A DNA stretch of 64,000 nt from contig CM034140.1 of assembly GCA_019914995.1 (NCBI GenBank), positions 3,720,001 through 3,784,000 on the forward strand, read 5' to 3'. Positions within the stretch are counted from its first letter, which is position 1, and each line of letters begins with the position of its first letter. The DNA comes from Acanthochlamys bracteata (taxonomy: Eukaryota > Streptophyta > Magnoliopsida > Pandanales > Velloziaceae). Positions 24,005-36,535 of the stretch are shown in pieces. The translations under genes and the position numbers were made by a program. The notes beneath the pieces are model-generated. The model was given only the letters and a program-made list of their open reading frames with translations, did not search any database and was not told the DNA's origin.

Positions 24005-27000
24005 TCAATTGCCAATGACTTCAATAAGAGTTGGCTCGTAATCATTGGGTGCCTCAAAACCGTGGAGATTCATGACAGTGGCAGCAACATTGGCAAGACC
24101 ACCAGTTGGGAGATCCTTGCGGAATCTCACACCAGGATGAAGACCAGGACCACCAATGGCAATGGGAACCTGCAGAGTATTCGTTAAACAGATGGTAAAG
24201 TAAGGAACTCCAAAAAAGTCTTCTGCAGAAAAATTGTAATAAAGTAGGTGGATGATGCTCTGTTCAGATTTTGACTATTGAAACCAGTATGTTCTTAGGG
24301 AAAAGCAATTTACGAAAATATGAATTCAGGAAGTAAATAAAACACACTGATTAAGTTTTCGCTTCTAACAATCATATGCAAAGTTAAACATTTCTAGTGT
24401 AAAGCTCATGTGAACTTTGATCTGAACTTTCTGTGCATAAATCTGTTCTTAATAGTTAATATACAGTTTGGCACTGTTCATAATACTGTTCTTGACAAAG
24501 ACGAATAACTTTGATATACTTACAGGCTGGAGGGTGTGAGAAGTGAGGATTTGAATATCTCCATTTTTGTCAAGTAAGGGCTGCCCAGATTTGTTCCTCT
24601 TTACCATGTCTTCTGCATTGCCATGATCTGCTGTGACAACATATATACCACCAACTTTCTCAACAGCATCCAGAATCATCTGCATACATGATGCTTGTTA
24701 GATTAACCAGTGAATGCACTACAAAACGTTCACATAAGGAGAATCCACTTTTTTTAAAAACACTATGTTCAAATTGGAGCAGTTGGCATGCATAATTTCC
24801 AGTTGGCATTGAGAAAGAAAAGAAAAAGCATTAAACAAAAACATCTACAGGCTGATTGAACATCACAGGGGAATGAAAGCGAAGTAATTATAACTCAACT
24901 AATATGCATAAATAGAATCCAAGGGCATTCCTGAAAACATATGTACATATCCAAGGTAGTCCAAGGTAATCAATCCTCACACTACTTTGTTCATGCTTGA
25001 TCCATATATTAAAATTAATTTGTAGCGTAACATCTCTGCAAAGAAATTAAAGAAAGCTCCATTTGTCATAATAGGCTTGGTATTGAACTATACAATTAGA
25101 AAAGATATATTATGCAAACATTAATATGATATTTTGTATCTCGTCTACCATGTTTCTTATGAGTAAACATAAATAGGGATTAAATGTAAGTCCGCTGAAA
25201 GACATGCAAATGCTGCTGTGCACTATGCGGTGATTAACACTATAATGACTGAACACTCCACAGGACCACAAGATGGACAAAATGATGAATAGTTAGATAT
25301 TCAATTGTTTACCTTTACAGCTTCATCAGCAGCTTTGCATGCCACGACAGTTGCCTCAATGTCACCAGTGTGACCCACCATGTCTGAATTAGGGAGATTG
25401 ACACGAACCTGCGTGTGGATAAAAGTTGAGATACTACAAGAAACATAACACAAACTCATCACAGTAAGATTCACGTTGATCTTTACCTGATCAAATTTGC
25501 GACTGAGAATAGCATCCCTAGCCTTCTCAGCAATTTCGATAGCCTTCATCTTTGGTTGAACATTAAATGTGATTCCACTATCACTAGGAATTTCAACATA
25601 CTCTTCCATGGATGGATTAAAATATCCAGATCGGTTTCCATTCCAGAAAAAGGTGACATGGCCAAATTTCACTGTCTCACTGTTGCATCAAAGAATAATC
25701 AGATATCAGATGCGAATACAAAAGTGGAAAACAGGACATAAGAAACAAATTTTACTTTTCCACATGCTTATAGGGAAGTTCATCAATCCTTTAAAATTAA
25801 AAGATGCTTTCTAATCAGTAAAATAAAAAAAGATTAGAAATTACTATAAAGAAGCTGTCATAGGAAAATGCTACGAGTTTGCATACATGCATAAAAAGAT
25901 AGGTTCTCGGAGCATATAGAAAGAAGATGCAATATCCAATTTCTTAAGTAGCATTTCCTTCGCAATTAGAAGCTTCATTAGATCAAAATTATTATGAAGC
26001 TGTTGGTTTAAATTTAGAGCAGTTCCACATACTGAACCAGTCTCTTATTGCACTCCATGTCATCACTCAGTTGCTAAGACTAACATATATACAACATAGC
26101 AAAAGCATAGAACATAGCCTATGATCATGTAAAAGCAAACAAGGTAGGAAGGTATTGTGGTGTTATTGAGCTGTAGAAAAAACAACACTCCTTCCATTAT
26201 AAAAGAATGATTCCAGAACAATAATGAAGACACATCAGAAACTCTGTTAGCAAGCAGATTTTCTGTTTTACAAATGCTACCTGCAAGCAAAAGTGCGGAT
26301 GCCATTGTGCACCAAGTATTCACCAGATGTTCTTTCAATCTCAGGAGGAGAAACTAGATAGTGGCTTGGCAGCTTGAGTTCACCATCATACTGGAGCATT
26401 CCAGCATAGCGAATCTTTGGGACGCGAACACGGTCAAATTTGTCAAAATTTTCATATTCCAGGGATTTAGCAATCATAACCATCCGATCGGCCCGGAAAT
26501 TAAAGGTCACAACAGCATCACCGTCAACTATAGGGCCAACTGCTTTTTCATTATCATCAACAATAACAAATGGAGGCAAGTATTGATCATTAGCTTTTGG
26601 TTCCGCTCTGAGCTTCTTGACAGCCTCAAGTGCACTTCTAAATTTGTGAGGTGCTTCACCAAGAACCTGAGCATCCCAACCGCGCTTTATAACATCCCAA
26701 TCATTCTGCACAAACATAAAATGAACTATTTATATCTTGGAAGAGATAACATGTCAAAAGAATGGCAACTTTTGTCAGTCTGATTCATATACTAGCAAGG
26801 CTACTTTGTCAAATGTTGATAGAGATAACATGTCAAAAGAATCATATTTCGTACATGCCAACAAGTTATAACATGTCAAGATGTACATGCCAACAAGTTA
26901 TACCTTGCAAGTAACATCCAGATGCAGCAGACAAAGGCACAAAATGCAAAATGCAATAGCCCCAGAAACCTTCCTAAAGAGGAAGGACATTAATATTTAG

Positions 27001-29365
27001 ATTTCAACCTTTAACACTGAATAAACCATGAAATTATATTTCGTACTCGGTAATCAATCATGTTTCTCCTCAGAGCAAATCTAGACTAAGATCCTCTTTA
27101 TCGCACAAGTTTTATAACTCTAAACAGAATATGAGAATCTAGTGCTGCAAAGGTGGTAATGTCACATCATCCAGAGACTCCTAAGCAAATGCTTTAAGCA
27201 ACAAATGCAAGTATTGAATATTAAATTCTGATGTATACAGCATACCCAACAACACTTAAGCACCGCACATACCTCATAACGATCCATGGTGACATACATA
27301 CGTCCACCACCAGATGCTATCTGTGCGTCAACACCGTTTTCACGTAGTTTCTGAAGATCATTCTCAAGAGTTTCAACAAAGCCAACACTTGATCCATCCA
27401 AGACATCACGGCCATCAGTAAGGATATGCACACGTATCCTCTTAGCACCATGTTCACTGGCACCCTTGAGTAGCAACTGCAGAAAAAGAAAGAGAGAGAG
27501 AGAGAGAGAGAGAAAGGTCAGCATGTTTCATACCCAAAAAAAAAAAAAAAAAAGAACTGAATACAAATTCCAGTACATACCTGCAACTGGTCAAGCCTGG
27601 AGTGCACACCTCCATCACTCAATAACCCAATCAGATGTAGTGTGCCTTTGTCGAAACATTCGCTGATATACTTGAAACCTTCGCCATCATAAATTTTCCC
27701 AGTCTCAAGTGCAATATCAACTAGCTTAGCACTGCACTTAAACAAATAGGAATGTAAGTGTAGATTCTCAGTTTGTAACTGAAAACTTATCACCGCACAG
27801 GAAAACAATACAAACCCACATAATACGAAATCATTTTATACCAGCCATTTAATAAACATATGGTAACCAAAATGTTAATTTCTTTACAATACAGATTACC
27901 ATAAAAGACAAAACTAATAACAAGAAATCCTTTCACCAAAGCAACCACCTCATAAGGATGAGTACAGATTTGATGCCTCTATGAAATACAAGCATGTAAT
28001 TCGCAAACATATCTCTGAACTAATTGCTAATTGAACAACAGCCATTCAGAAGCATTTCGCATATTGTCTAGTTTAGCTCACTTCCTAATTGAAGGAAATC
28101 AAGACAGGAAAGTTCTCAATGGAACAATCAATGTGTTCCATTACGTACTTCCATACTAATAATATCCTTACTATTCATCAATTTTATGGTAATCCTATAT
28201 ATACCAGTTCTTTCCCGCCTACTAGGTTAGAATACACTATATTCTCATCTTGAATTCTTAATGCATCTTGGCTGTGAAAGCCTACCAAGTTCAGTACAGA
28301 ATTTGAGCTTAGCCCATCATCGGCTGAAGTGTACCTATTCTAGATAAGCCTATGCTCCCTCTCTGTCTTGTATAGGATGGCACAAGTAAAAGTAAATGTT
28401 CTAAATCTAAATAGTGCATCCTCTAAATTGGATGCAGAAGAAAAAAGTCACCACAGATCAGCTAAATGCTGCAAACAGGACACTTACATGTAAAACCACA
28501 TAATACCAGATCAAAGAAAAGCAAAACAATCCAGAAGACAACCAAATGCTGGTCTTAGAATGCATTTTATCCACAACAATTTTCTATAACCAAATGATTA
28601 GTGGCCTTTTTATACACTAAGCATCATTTCATTCAGCCAAGACATTCATGGAACACAATTATAAAGTCGGGAAAAACCTAAAAATGTTCCATAAATTCAC
28701 AAATAGGAAGCATTTGTAGGGAGATGAGTATATACCCTTGTGCATAAATCCGTCCTGCACCTAGAGCATTGTGACCGACCTCACTGTTACCCATATCATC
28801 TTCAGTCGGTAGTCCAACAGCTGTTCCATGAGCTTTTACCAATCTCCACTTATCTGGAGCACTCTATGGACATACAAACAGGATAAACAAACTAAGACCC
28901 ATGCCGATTCAAATAGAAATAGCAAGAAACATCCACAAAAACTTTTGAACATAACTGCTATGGAACTTGTAGTACCACAAAAATTATAGGAATGCTGGTT
29001 GTGTATACAGCTACAAAATTAACATGTTTAAGAAAATTATAGTGCGAAACAATCTTAAAACATCAATACCGTTAAATAGTTGCAGTTTACAATAGAAAAT
29101 TAAACAAAATCATCAAAGTCAGTCATGCAAGATTATTCGATTAATCCAATTTCTAGGATCTACAGCAGAAAGTTAAAAGATCAAGTTTTTATACACAGTG
29201 CACCTGCTTGAGTGAGTCCATGGTGGGTGTTTCAGCAACATGAATGCAGTTGTACTTGTCAGGGTTAGCCTCGCCCCATCCATCGAGCACCACAACGGCA
29301 ACCGGCTTCCCCTTGGGAAGCTTCGGGTGATCCGGCAACTTCCACGAGAATCCTGAGCTACCCAT
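24005..29365 (-). CDS. PGM1: 2,3-bisphosphoglycerate-independent phosphoglycerate mutase
   Basis: Cytosolic glycolytic enzyme that interconverts 3- and 2-phosphoglycerate without a bisphosphoglycerate cofactor; two Mn2+ ions and a phosphoserine carry the reaction. Nine coding exons, read 29204-29365, 28736-28863, 27581-27731, 27273-27476, 26281-26705, 25487-25679, 25313-25408, 24524-24679, 24005-24169, have phases that all join. They give 559 aa, the usual plant length. Key sites: Asp28 in VVVLDGWGE, the nucleophile Ser81 in [17 protein letters not shown], the HILTDGRDV segment, FRADRM, the [13 protein letters not shown] segment and [11 protein letters not shown]. The start MGSSGF is chosen because the base before ATG closes a CAG acceptor; an in-frame ATG at 29398 lies inside the predicted leader intron. 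Introns hold a GA microsatellite. Everything needed for activity appears intact. Confidence 0.96.
27487..27553. repeat. GA microsatellite and A-run in a PGM1 intron
   Basis: (GA)n at about 27489-27512 and an 18-base A-run at about 27536-27553, both in the intron between coding exons 3 and 4. Likely polymorphic. Confidence 0.85.
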
Positions 29366-29665
29366 CTGAATCTCTTCACAAACAAACCTAATCACCATTA
29401 AGAAAACACAACATCAGATACGTGTCATCAATTCATCTATCAGATCAATAGAGCAAATACATAACAAGGAATCAAACAGTAATCCTCTTCGTAACTATCT
29501 GTATTCCTACAAATCTATGCCTAACAACAAATCATGACAATTCAGTCGTTAGATCGTTAAATTTGAAGAAACTAATTCAGGAAAACGATAGATCAATCCA
29601 TAAAACTGAGAGATCTATAGATCTATCTAAGAAGAAATTTTAACCGAATCAGATTGATTGAAAAC
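29366..29665 (-). other. Predicted leader intron of the phosphoglycerate mutase gene
   Basis: On the minus strand TTTCACAG|GTTTTC (donor at 29665) and GATTCAG|ATGGG (acceptor ending 29366) bound a 300-nt T-rich intron placed directly before the start codon. The upstream leader exon runs from about 29850 to 29666. Confidence 0.6.
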
Positions 29666-29849
29666 CTGTGAAATGATCCGGCGAATGTAGAGACGGCGAG
29701 AAATTGAGAGAAGAGAGAGTTGGAGATCTGTTTAACGAATCTGACTAAAGTATTATAGGAAGATACCCGTCTTCTTTGGAAGCAGAACGACCGAAATTTG
29801 CGTAATGGGTACTTGAATTTTTGCACTCGCAGAAGTAGTCAGAAATAAT

Positions 29850-32800
29850 TTTCTAATTAGAATTTATTTAAATTTCGAAATCAATTTCGGTTTTTTATTG
29901 AAAATTAAATTATATATGATATAAAATTTATATATATTTCTAAATTATAAAAAAATCAAAATAATTTAAAAAATCAAATGAAAAACAAAAAATTTTAATA
30001 TAAAAAAATATATTATAAGTACTATTAAATAACTCTAAAACTAAATCCTTGATATATAATGTAATTAGGGAATTTATTTACGATAATGTATCATAGGGGG
30101 CTGATGTTGTATTACTTTTCAAATTTCCATAAATAAAAGGTATAACTAATATAATCTTCCGTCACGTGACATGCGCGATTTTTAATAATATCTAGCTTTT
30201 AATTGTCTACTTTCTATTGGTTCATGTGAATAAATATGAACCAGTTTAACGAATAAAAGTCCAACCAGTCAAATAAAAGCAACAAAATATCTGATTTATG
30301 TCAAAACTAACGATAGATGAATTAGGTGATGCTCGGCTAAAACTTTTATTATTCTTTAATTTAATTGTTTTAATAAATTTTTTATAATATTATATATTTT
30401 TTTAAGTTTTAAAAAATAATAAAATTTCATATAATTACTTTATTATTTTTGAAATAAAATAAATTTTAAATTAAATATCTTTTGTTAAAAAAAATTTCTT
30501 TCAAAAATAATTTTAAATATGTACTAAATAGAATTTTTTTAAAATAAAGAGTATTTTTTTATTAAATTTAACTCTTTTTTATATTTTCAAAAATATATAA
30601 TAAAAAGATTTTATTACGTAAAATTTTTCTACACTATTTAAATTTTTAAATAAATTTTTTTAATATTTATAAAATATATGTTGAAAAATATAAAATAAGA
30701 AAAAGTTAAAAAAGCACTCTTTAACATATCATCAAAATCCTAACGCGATGCGGTAAAAAACCTAATTCAAGACAATTTGGGCCTAAAGAATCCGTCCAAA
30801 GCCCAATATGCTTCGGAATCCAAGATCGCTTTTCAAATGGGCGGCCTTCTCGGCCATAATCACGATTTGGAGAAATATATATATACATATGAGAATTATA
30901 ATTTATTAGGACGTCCATTGGCGTACTCCGCAATCAGGCTTGATTAACATATTTGGTAGGAAACCATGGTTTCAAGTAAATAGGGAATTCCATCGAATTA
31001 CTCCTAATTTAGATTGTGTTTTTTTTTCTCACGAATAACTATCCGTCTTTTTTTTTTCTTCTTTTTGTTTTGATAAGTTAGCCTTGCGTTAGTTTATATA
31101 CGTTGTTCGTGAGTGAAATCAGTGGTGCCTAGGTTTGTCTTCATGGCAAGCTTTAGATTTGTTAGCATCCTGAATTCATGCAACTCATGAATTATAACCT
31201 GTTGTCTTAATCCTGCTTAAACCTGCAAATTAACCTAACTAATTTAGCAATTACATTCAGATCATAGAAAAAAATAAAAATATAATATGCGGTTAATAGC
31301 AAATCAAGAATAGTTCAAATCACAAAATATGGTTAAAGTAGCGAAACTGTCAATTACCTTTTATAATATGAAGAGTATCCAAACCTAATCTAGAGTGATT
31401 ACTAGCAATCCACGTTTGGCAATATTTTGGGTCTACAATCCCAAAAAGTAACTACATTAGAAGTGCAAGCACAAACAAAATGCTAACAATTGGATAAAGT
31501 CAGAATCCTAACAAGTGCACAGACTTGCATGGTTGCACTTATTCATTACGGGTGCGTTTAAAAAAGCATTTCTGAAACGCTAATTTTTTATTTTATATTG
31601 TTAATATATATTTTATAAATATTTAAAAAATTTTACTTTAAATTTTAAAAAATATAAAAAAATTTATATAGTAAAAATTTTTTATTATATATTTTTATTT
31701 TTTTAACTAAAAAAATATAACTTATTTTTTAAATAAATAAAAATATTTTTTATTTTAAAAAAATTTTATTTTATAAGTACCTTCAAATGCTTCCCAACTT
31801 GTACTCAGGAATCCCCAGTAAAACTTTTAAAGCTAAAATTAGTACGTAGCTTATAGAGTCAGGTTCCCCTTGTTTGACACCTAGTTACCAAAAGGAATAA
31901 GCGAAGCATTCAGGTAGGCATATATGTTAGACAACCATGTCATCAATGCTTAGATAATTAGTTGCACCAACCCAAAAATATTAATAAGATTGTTACTTGT
32001 GTTGCCGATTGAATGGCTCTTACAACTTAGGAGTGCCACGCATATTCCAACTTTAGGAGAGAGATAGTAGGATATTTAAAGGAAGTGGATGTGCTTTGCC
32101 CTGCATGAAATCAAGTGAACAGAAAGGATATTGCCATTTACGCACAAGTCAGTCTCAATCAGGAGAGAGCTTCCCTGTTTTGAAGTTGGCAGTAGGCAAG
32201 TTCATTTCAATAAGTCTGCTCTTATATTAGTTGTACACGAAATCATAATAAGTTTCGGAAGTCACTTACCGTTAGTATGTGCTTATTTTAAGTTAAAAAT
32301 AAGATATTTAAAATAAATTATTATAAATAGTATTATTATAATTGAATTTAATTTATATATATTTTTATAGAAGAATTAAGTAAATAAGAAGTGCTGGATT
32401 GTATTTTTTATATAATTATAAGTTAGCTGAAAGTAAGTTTTCATAAAAAGAATAATTTATAAGGGTGTATAAATAAATTCTCTGTGAGTTCAGGTTCCGC
32501 AAACCCTTGTGTTAAATGTCATTTGACTTGACAAAATAATAATAATAATAACAGGAGCTACTTTACGAGAAGGATGCTTTTCGTAATAGTGTCATTTGTA
32601 AGCACAAAACTTTCACCTTTTGTTGATTGCTCCCACAACAGAACGAAACGGAATTCACAGAAACGTTTGTTCAATCAAATTCAACAAAAACAAGTTACTT
32701 CCACATTAAACTCTTCATCATGAAATCAAAAAGTTGAAATTATAAGTTATATTTGCACTCTATATGGTTCTCATGATCTCGTTCCAATACCCTTTCTCTA

Positions 32801-32949
32801 GCTTGCTGGTTGAATTTTTAAAAAAAATTAAAACCAGCCAACAACATAAACCAAAGCCCTCAAATCATGTGAACAAAATTTTTCCAGATATTCACAATTT
32901 ATTCATGTATTTTTTTTCTCTGATCCTGTGTTGATTTTCGTTTCATTAG
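29850..32949. other. Intergenic, AT-rich tracts, no gene recognised
   Basis: AT-rich element-like tracts lie at about 29870-30010, 30340-30720 and 31549-31790. A patch at 30760-30850 carries GGGCCT/AGCCCA/GGGCGG words but no supported frame. The remainder shows no coding signal that I recognise. Confidence 0.5.
31549..31790. mobile_element. AT-rich MITE, family C
   Basis: About 240 bp from CGGGTGCGTTTAAAAAAG, preceded by TTA, to about the AAGTACCTTCAAATGC end. The interior shares the ATATATTTTATAAATATTTAAAAAA and TATAGTAAAAATTTTTTATTATATATTTT blocks with the other family C copies. The right end is imprecise. Confidence 0.45.
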
Positions 32950-33647
32950 CTAGTGCTTGAACATGAGATCAAGAACAATAACGATAGCCATGGAGATGGC
33001 CGCGTCCATACCAGGCATAACAACAAGCCGGAAAACATCATCACCGAATGCAGCGCCGCCGCACGCCGGTTCTTTTTTCCGGATCTCCGCCACTGGCCGG
33101 TGGGATTCATCGTAAACAACACAGCAACGCCGGCAATATGAACCTTCGACTACAAACCCTCCCTGATCTCTTCCATCCAACGATGAAACCCTTGCCGCGG
33201 TCTTTGAATGCCCTCCAATACTCACGTTTCTCCTCGCCAAGTACCTCGGCGGCGCTCCGCCTTCTCCGTCGTACACTAACCATTGCTCCGCCAAACTCAA
33301 TCTCTGCAAAAATTATATTTCTTCAGAAACCCCCAAAACTTCACCAAGAAAAACATTTTTTCAAATTTGGTTTTATCCCGGTGCCTCACCTTGCGGCGGA
33401 GAGTAACGAGAGGTTTGCCGGCGGCATCCATGAGAACAACTTCAGTAGCAGCTCCGGCGTAGTTATCAACACGATAAATTAGATTTCCATTCGAATCGAA
33501 AACAGTGAACCCATTGCAATTAAATAACAGAGATTTCCTCCACACGGTCAAAACTGCCGGGGGCGATCGATGATCGATTGCTTCAACGATTGCAGGAATG
33601 TTTCTACTATCGATTACTACTGGAACGTTTGGGTGAACCTTTGCCAT
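32950..33647 (-). CDS. LURP-one-related protein (LOR/DUF567), 203 aa
   Basis: Two exons, read 33390-33647 then 32950-33303 (CGCAAG|GTGAGG, TTTGCAG|AGATTG, phase 0). The family has a tubby-C-terminal-like beta-barrel around a central hydrophobic helix; LURP1 itself is needed for basal defence against oomycetes in Arabidopsis. Family marks: LTVWRKSLLFNCNGFTVFDSNGNLIYRVDNY, then EVVLMDAAGKPLVTLRRK in exon 1, and QWLVYDGEGG, FVVEGSYCRRCCVVYDE, VAEIRKK and FRLVVMPGMDAAISMAIVIVLD in exon 2. The last is the buried hydrophobic helix. No signal peptide. Two G-boxes and a TATA word sit just upstream. A paralogue on the same strand lies at 46307-47018. Confidence 0.92.
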
Positions 33648-33783
33648 TGTTCAAACTTCAAGCAATCAAAAAAAATTTCAGAAGAATGATTGAATCAAAA
33701 GAAGAAGAAGAGAAATGTTTGTGTCGAGCTGTTACAGAGAAAGAAAGCTTGAAGCAGAGTTGCTCTCCAGGAGGTGTTGGTTT

Positions 33784-33818
33784 CTATATAGGCAAGATCA
33801 GCACGTGAATGGCACGTG
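33784..33818 (-). promoter_or_regulatory. TATA box with two G-boxes, promoter of the first LOR gene
   Basis: The TATATAG word (about 33784-33790) lies about 140 bp upstream of the start codon. Two perfect CACGTG palindromes lie at 33802-33807 and 33813-33818, 11 bp centre to centre, about one DNA turn. G-boxes bind bZIP and bHLH factors and act in ABA, light and stress responses. Confidence 0.65.
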
Positions 33819-34857
33819 ATAGCGAGGTAAGGCCGTAAGTGTTTAGATTTTAATTATGTAAGAGATTAAAGTTGATTAAAGTTTTGGATCACTGTTGTTA
33901 GTGGGAAGAAGCCAAGTGAGTCTGTGGTGGAATTAAATACACCTGTGATAAGAAAATGACAGAATAAAATATATAGAGTAAAATGTTTACGATGGGCGGC
34001 TTGTTGTGGGTCCCATTGTATCGAGAACTTGAACTTAATTGGTTAACGAATTTTTTTGTAGTAGTGAAATGTTTTATATACTTAATTATTATTATCATTA
34101 AGCATGATATTTTTATGTTAAAAATGTTTAAAATTAGTTTCTTGGTAATGCATTTGAATGGGTTTGAAAAGATAATGTAGTTAATCCTAGCTAAGTTTAG
34201 TGAAAATGTTTGATTAATCATGGTAGTTGTTTCTGTTAGGCGAGGGGGTTAAATTGTTAAATAAACTTTTTGTTTTATTAGGCTTTGAGTTAATGGAGAG
34301 CTTTAATTATTGACTGTGATGAGTAGAGTGTTTTATCTTGTCCATAGATTAATTGAGCAAAGAGTACTGTACTATCACTAAATTTTTGACACTACACATT
34401 TAAAGGCTGTTTTATTTTATTCGTAATTTGATTCTTTACCATAAAAGAATAAATTTTATATAAATTTTATTGTTTATCTTAATAATGAATTTTATATAAT
34501 TTATCTTTTAAAAATTCAAACTTCACTTTCAGATTAAGCAAGTTCTTTTTCGTAAAGCGAATGAAAATATTCGCTAACTTATGATTATAAATATTAAATA
34601 AAAAAGTTATATCTAATTTTTTTTTGGAAGTATAAATTTAGCTCTCGAGATTCTGAAAATAGTAAAATTAATAAATCGAGAGTCGTAACTTTTAAATTTT
34701 TAGATTCGTATTTCTTATTATTTTATGAATAAGATTGTAAATAGTGTGAGAGAAAATTTTCAACTTTGAATAGTTATCTAAAATCTGCCGATCCAATTTT
34801 CTATAGTTTTACTTGCCGTAAGAATTTTTTTATGCATTACGTTATTCTTATATTTAG

Positions 34858-34979
34858 AGCGTGCTCTTTTTACCTAAAAATTTTTACCAAAATTCAAAAA
34901 AATTACTCATACAAAAATCACTTTTGTCATAAAAATTCACATTTTATAGCGGTTTGCGAATTGAAGTTACGAGCACGCT
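34858..34979. repeat. Short inverted repeat, possible small MITE
   Basis: AGCGTGCTC at 34858-34866 and GAGCACGCT at 34971-34979 are exact inverses separated by about 100 bp of A/T-rich sequence. No clear target duplication was found. Confidence 0.35.
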
Positions 34980-36318
34980 AGCTTTAGCATCACCATGATA
35001 TCTGTGGAACCTACTCCAAATCGGAAACGTTGGCATGTCAAGTGTAAAAAGAGAAGGCAAATGAAGTTGAAGTCCCTTTCGATTACATGCCAAGATGGCA
35101 CCAATCCATTGCCACTACCACATTCTCAAGAGCTCTTCTTACTGCTAATGGTGGAGACAGAAAATTTTCTCCGCCGACAAACCGACCAATGTACTTAGTA
35201 TGAACAGATATATATATCGAAAATTTTAACATTTGTACATAAAACAAAATTTGATATCAGATACTAGAACTTCACTCCATGAACGTTTGGTTGAGTTAAA
35301 TTTGAAGATGAATAGAAAATTCTTCGACTAGAATTTGTATTAAATAATTGTGATTATGAGAAACGAAATAAGAAAATATAATAAGTTGTTTTTAAGAAGA
35401 TGGAAAAGAAAATTCAAAAGAGCTTGTTCGATGACTTGAATGCATGACTTGTCTATTGATGTGTGCAACTCTTTTAATCTCGAAAATAATCAAAAGTCAT
35501 ACTTTGTGTTCTAGAAATTTTTTTCTATAAGTAACATTCACCAAAAATCTAACTCTTACACCATGGCCAAATGCATGGTTGAGATTAAAATTCTCCGATC
35601 CACCAATGCTAGATTGAAGAAACATAACTTATATCTCGTAAGGTTACTCTCTTAAGTACAACTTAAATAGTTCTATAAATTTTTGAATATGTTTGTACAT
35701 GTACTAGTTTTAGGTGCGTTGAAGTGATTTAGTATATTTTCCATAAAGAACAAATTCAAAAAATTTTATTATTGAAAATATTTAAGAAACTTTTCAAAAA
35801 TTTATAATGTACAATTTATCTAATTTTAAAATGAAATTTCTGAAGCACTATAGAAAATTTGTTTGAGTTTGAAATTTTAAAAACATCCTTAATAAGCAAT
35901 CCTAAACAAGGCCTTAAATCAAGTTTGTTACAATAATAACTTAGGCTCAATTCTTATACTCTATTGAGATTGAATTAGAGTGGTTGTAATTTAATATGAG
36001 TTTAATCAGATTGTTAATGATGATATAGCGAATATTTATAAAAAGAAAAAGCTCTAAATATTCTACGAACTTAAATCTCTGATATCATTAAATTAAAAGA
36101 AATACAATTAAAATTTTATACGCATAAAAGGCTCAAAAAACTAATATCATGAAATTATTCTTTGAAAACTGTTCATTGCATTCATAATGAATAACAATAT
36201 TATTGACCTAAAAAAAAAAAAAATCATATCATGTGTGCATGTTTTCCATTGCCGGCCGGGTACCTCTTGAAGTCCAATACAACATGTGAGAACAGATACC
36301 ACATCCAAACGACCCACG

Positions 36319-36535
36319 GGGCTGCGTTTGGCATCACGTTTTAAATATTATTTTTAATTTTTTTTAATTATATATTTTTTAATATATATTTTATAAATAT
36401 TTTAAAATTTAAATAATATAAAAAAATTTACGTAATAAAATTTTTTTATTATATATTTTTATTATTTTTTTAAAATAAAAAATAAAAATATTTTTATTTA
36501 AAAAAAATTTTATTTTATAAGTAAATCTAAACGCA
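36319..36535. mobile_element. AT-rich MITE, family C
   Basis: About 217 bp from GGGCTGCGTTTGGCATC to CTAAACGCA, with the shared core TATAAAAAAATTTACGTAATAAAA. The ends are inverted (TGCGTTTGG / TAAACGCA). Flanking duplication unclear. Confidence 0.5.

Noticed and set aside
29366-29398. Upstream in-frame ATG for the phosphoglycerate mutase (11 extra residues)
   Set aside because: A CAG acceptor directly precedes the MGSSGF start, and the upstream ATG would be inside the leader intron. The 559-aa form matches the family.
34995-35198. 67-codon plus-strand open frame
   Set aside because: Basic start and plausible composition, but no family, no splice context and no promoter recognised; left unannotated.
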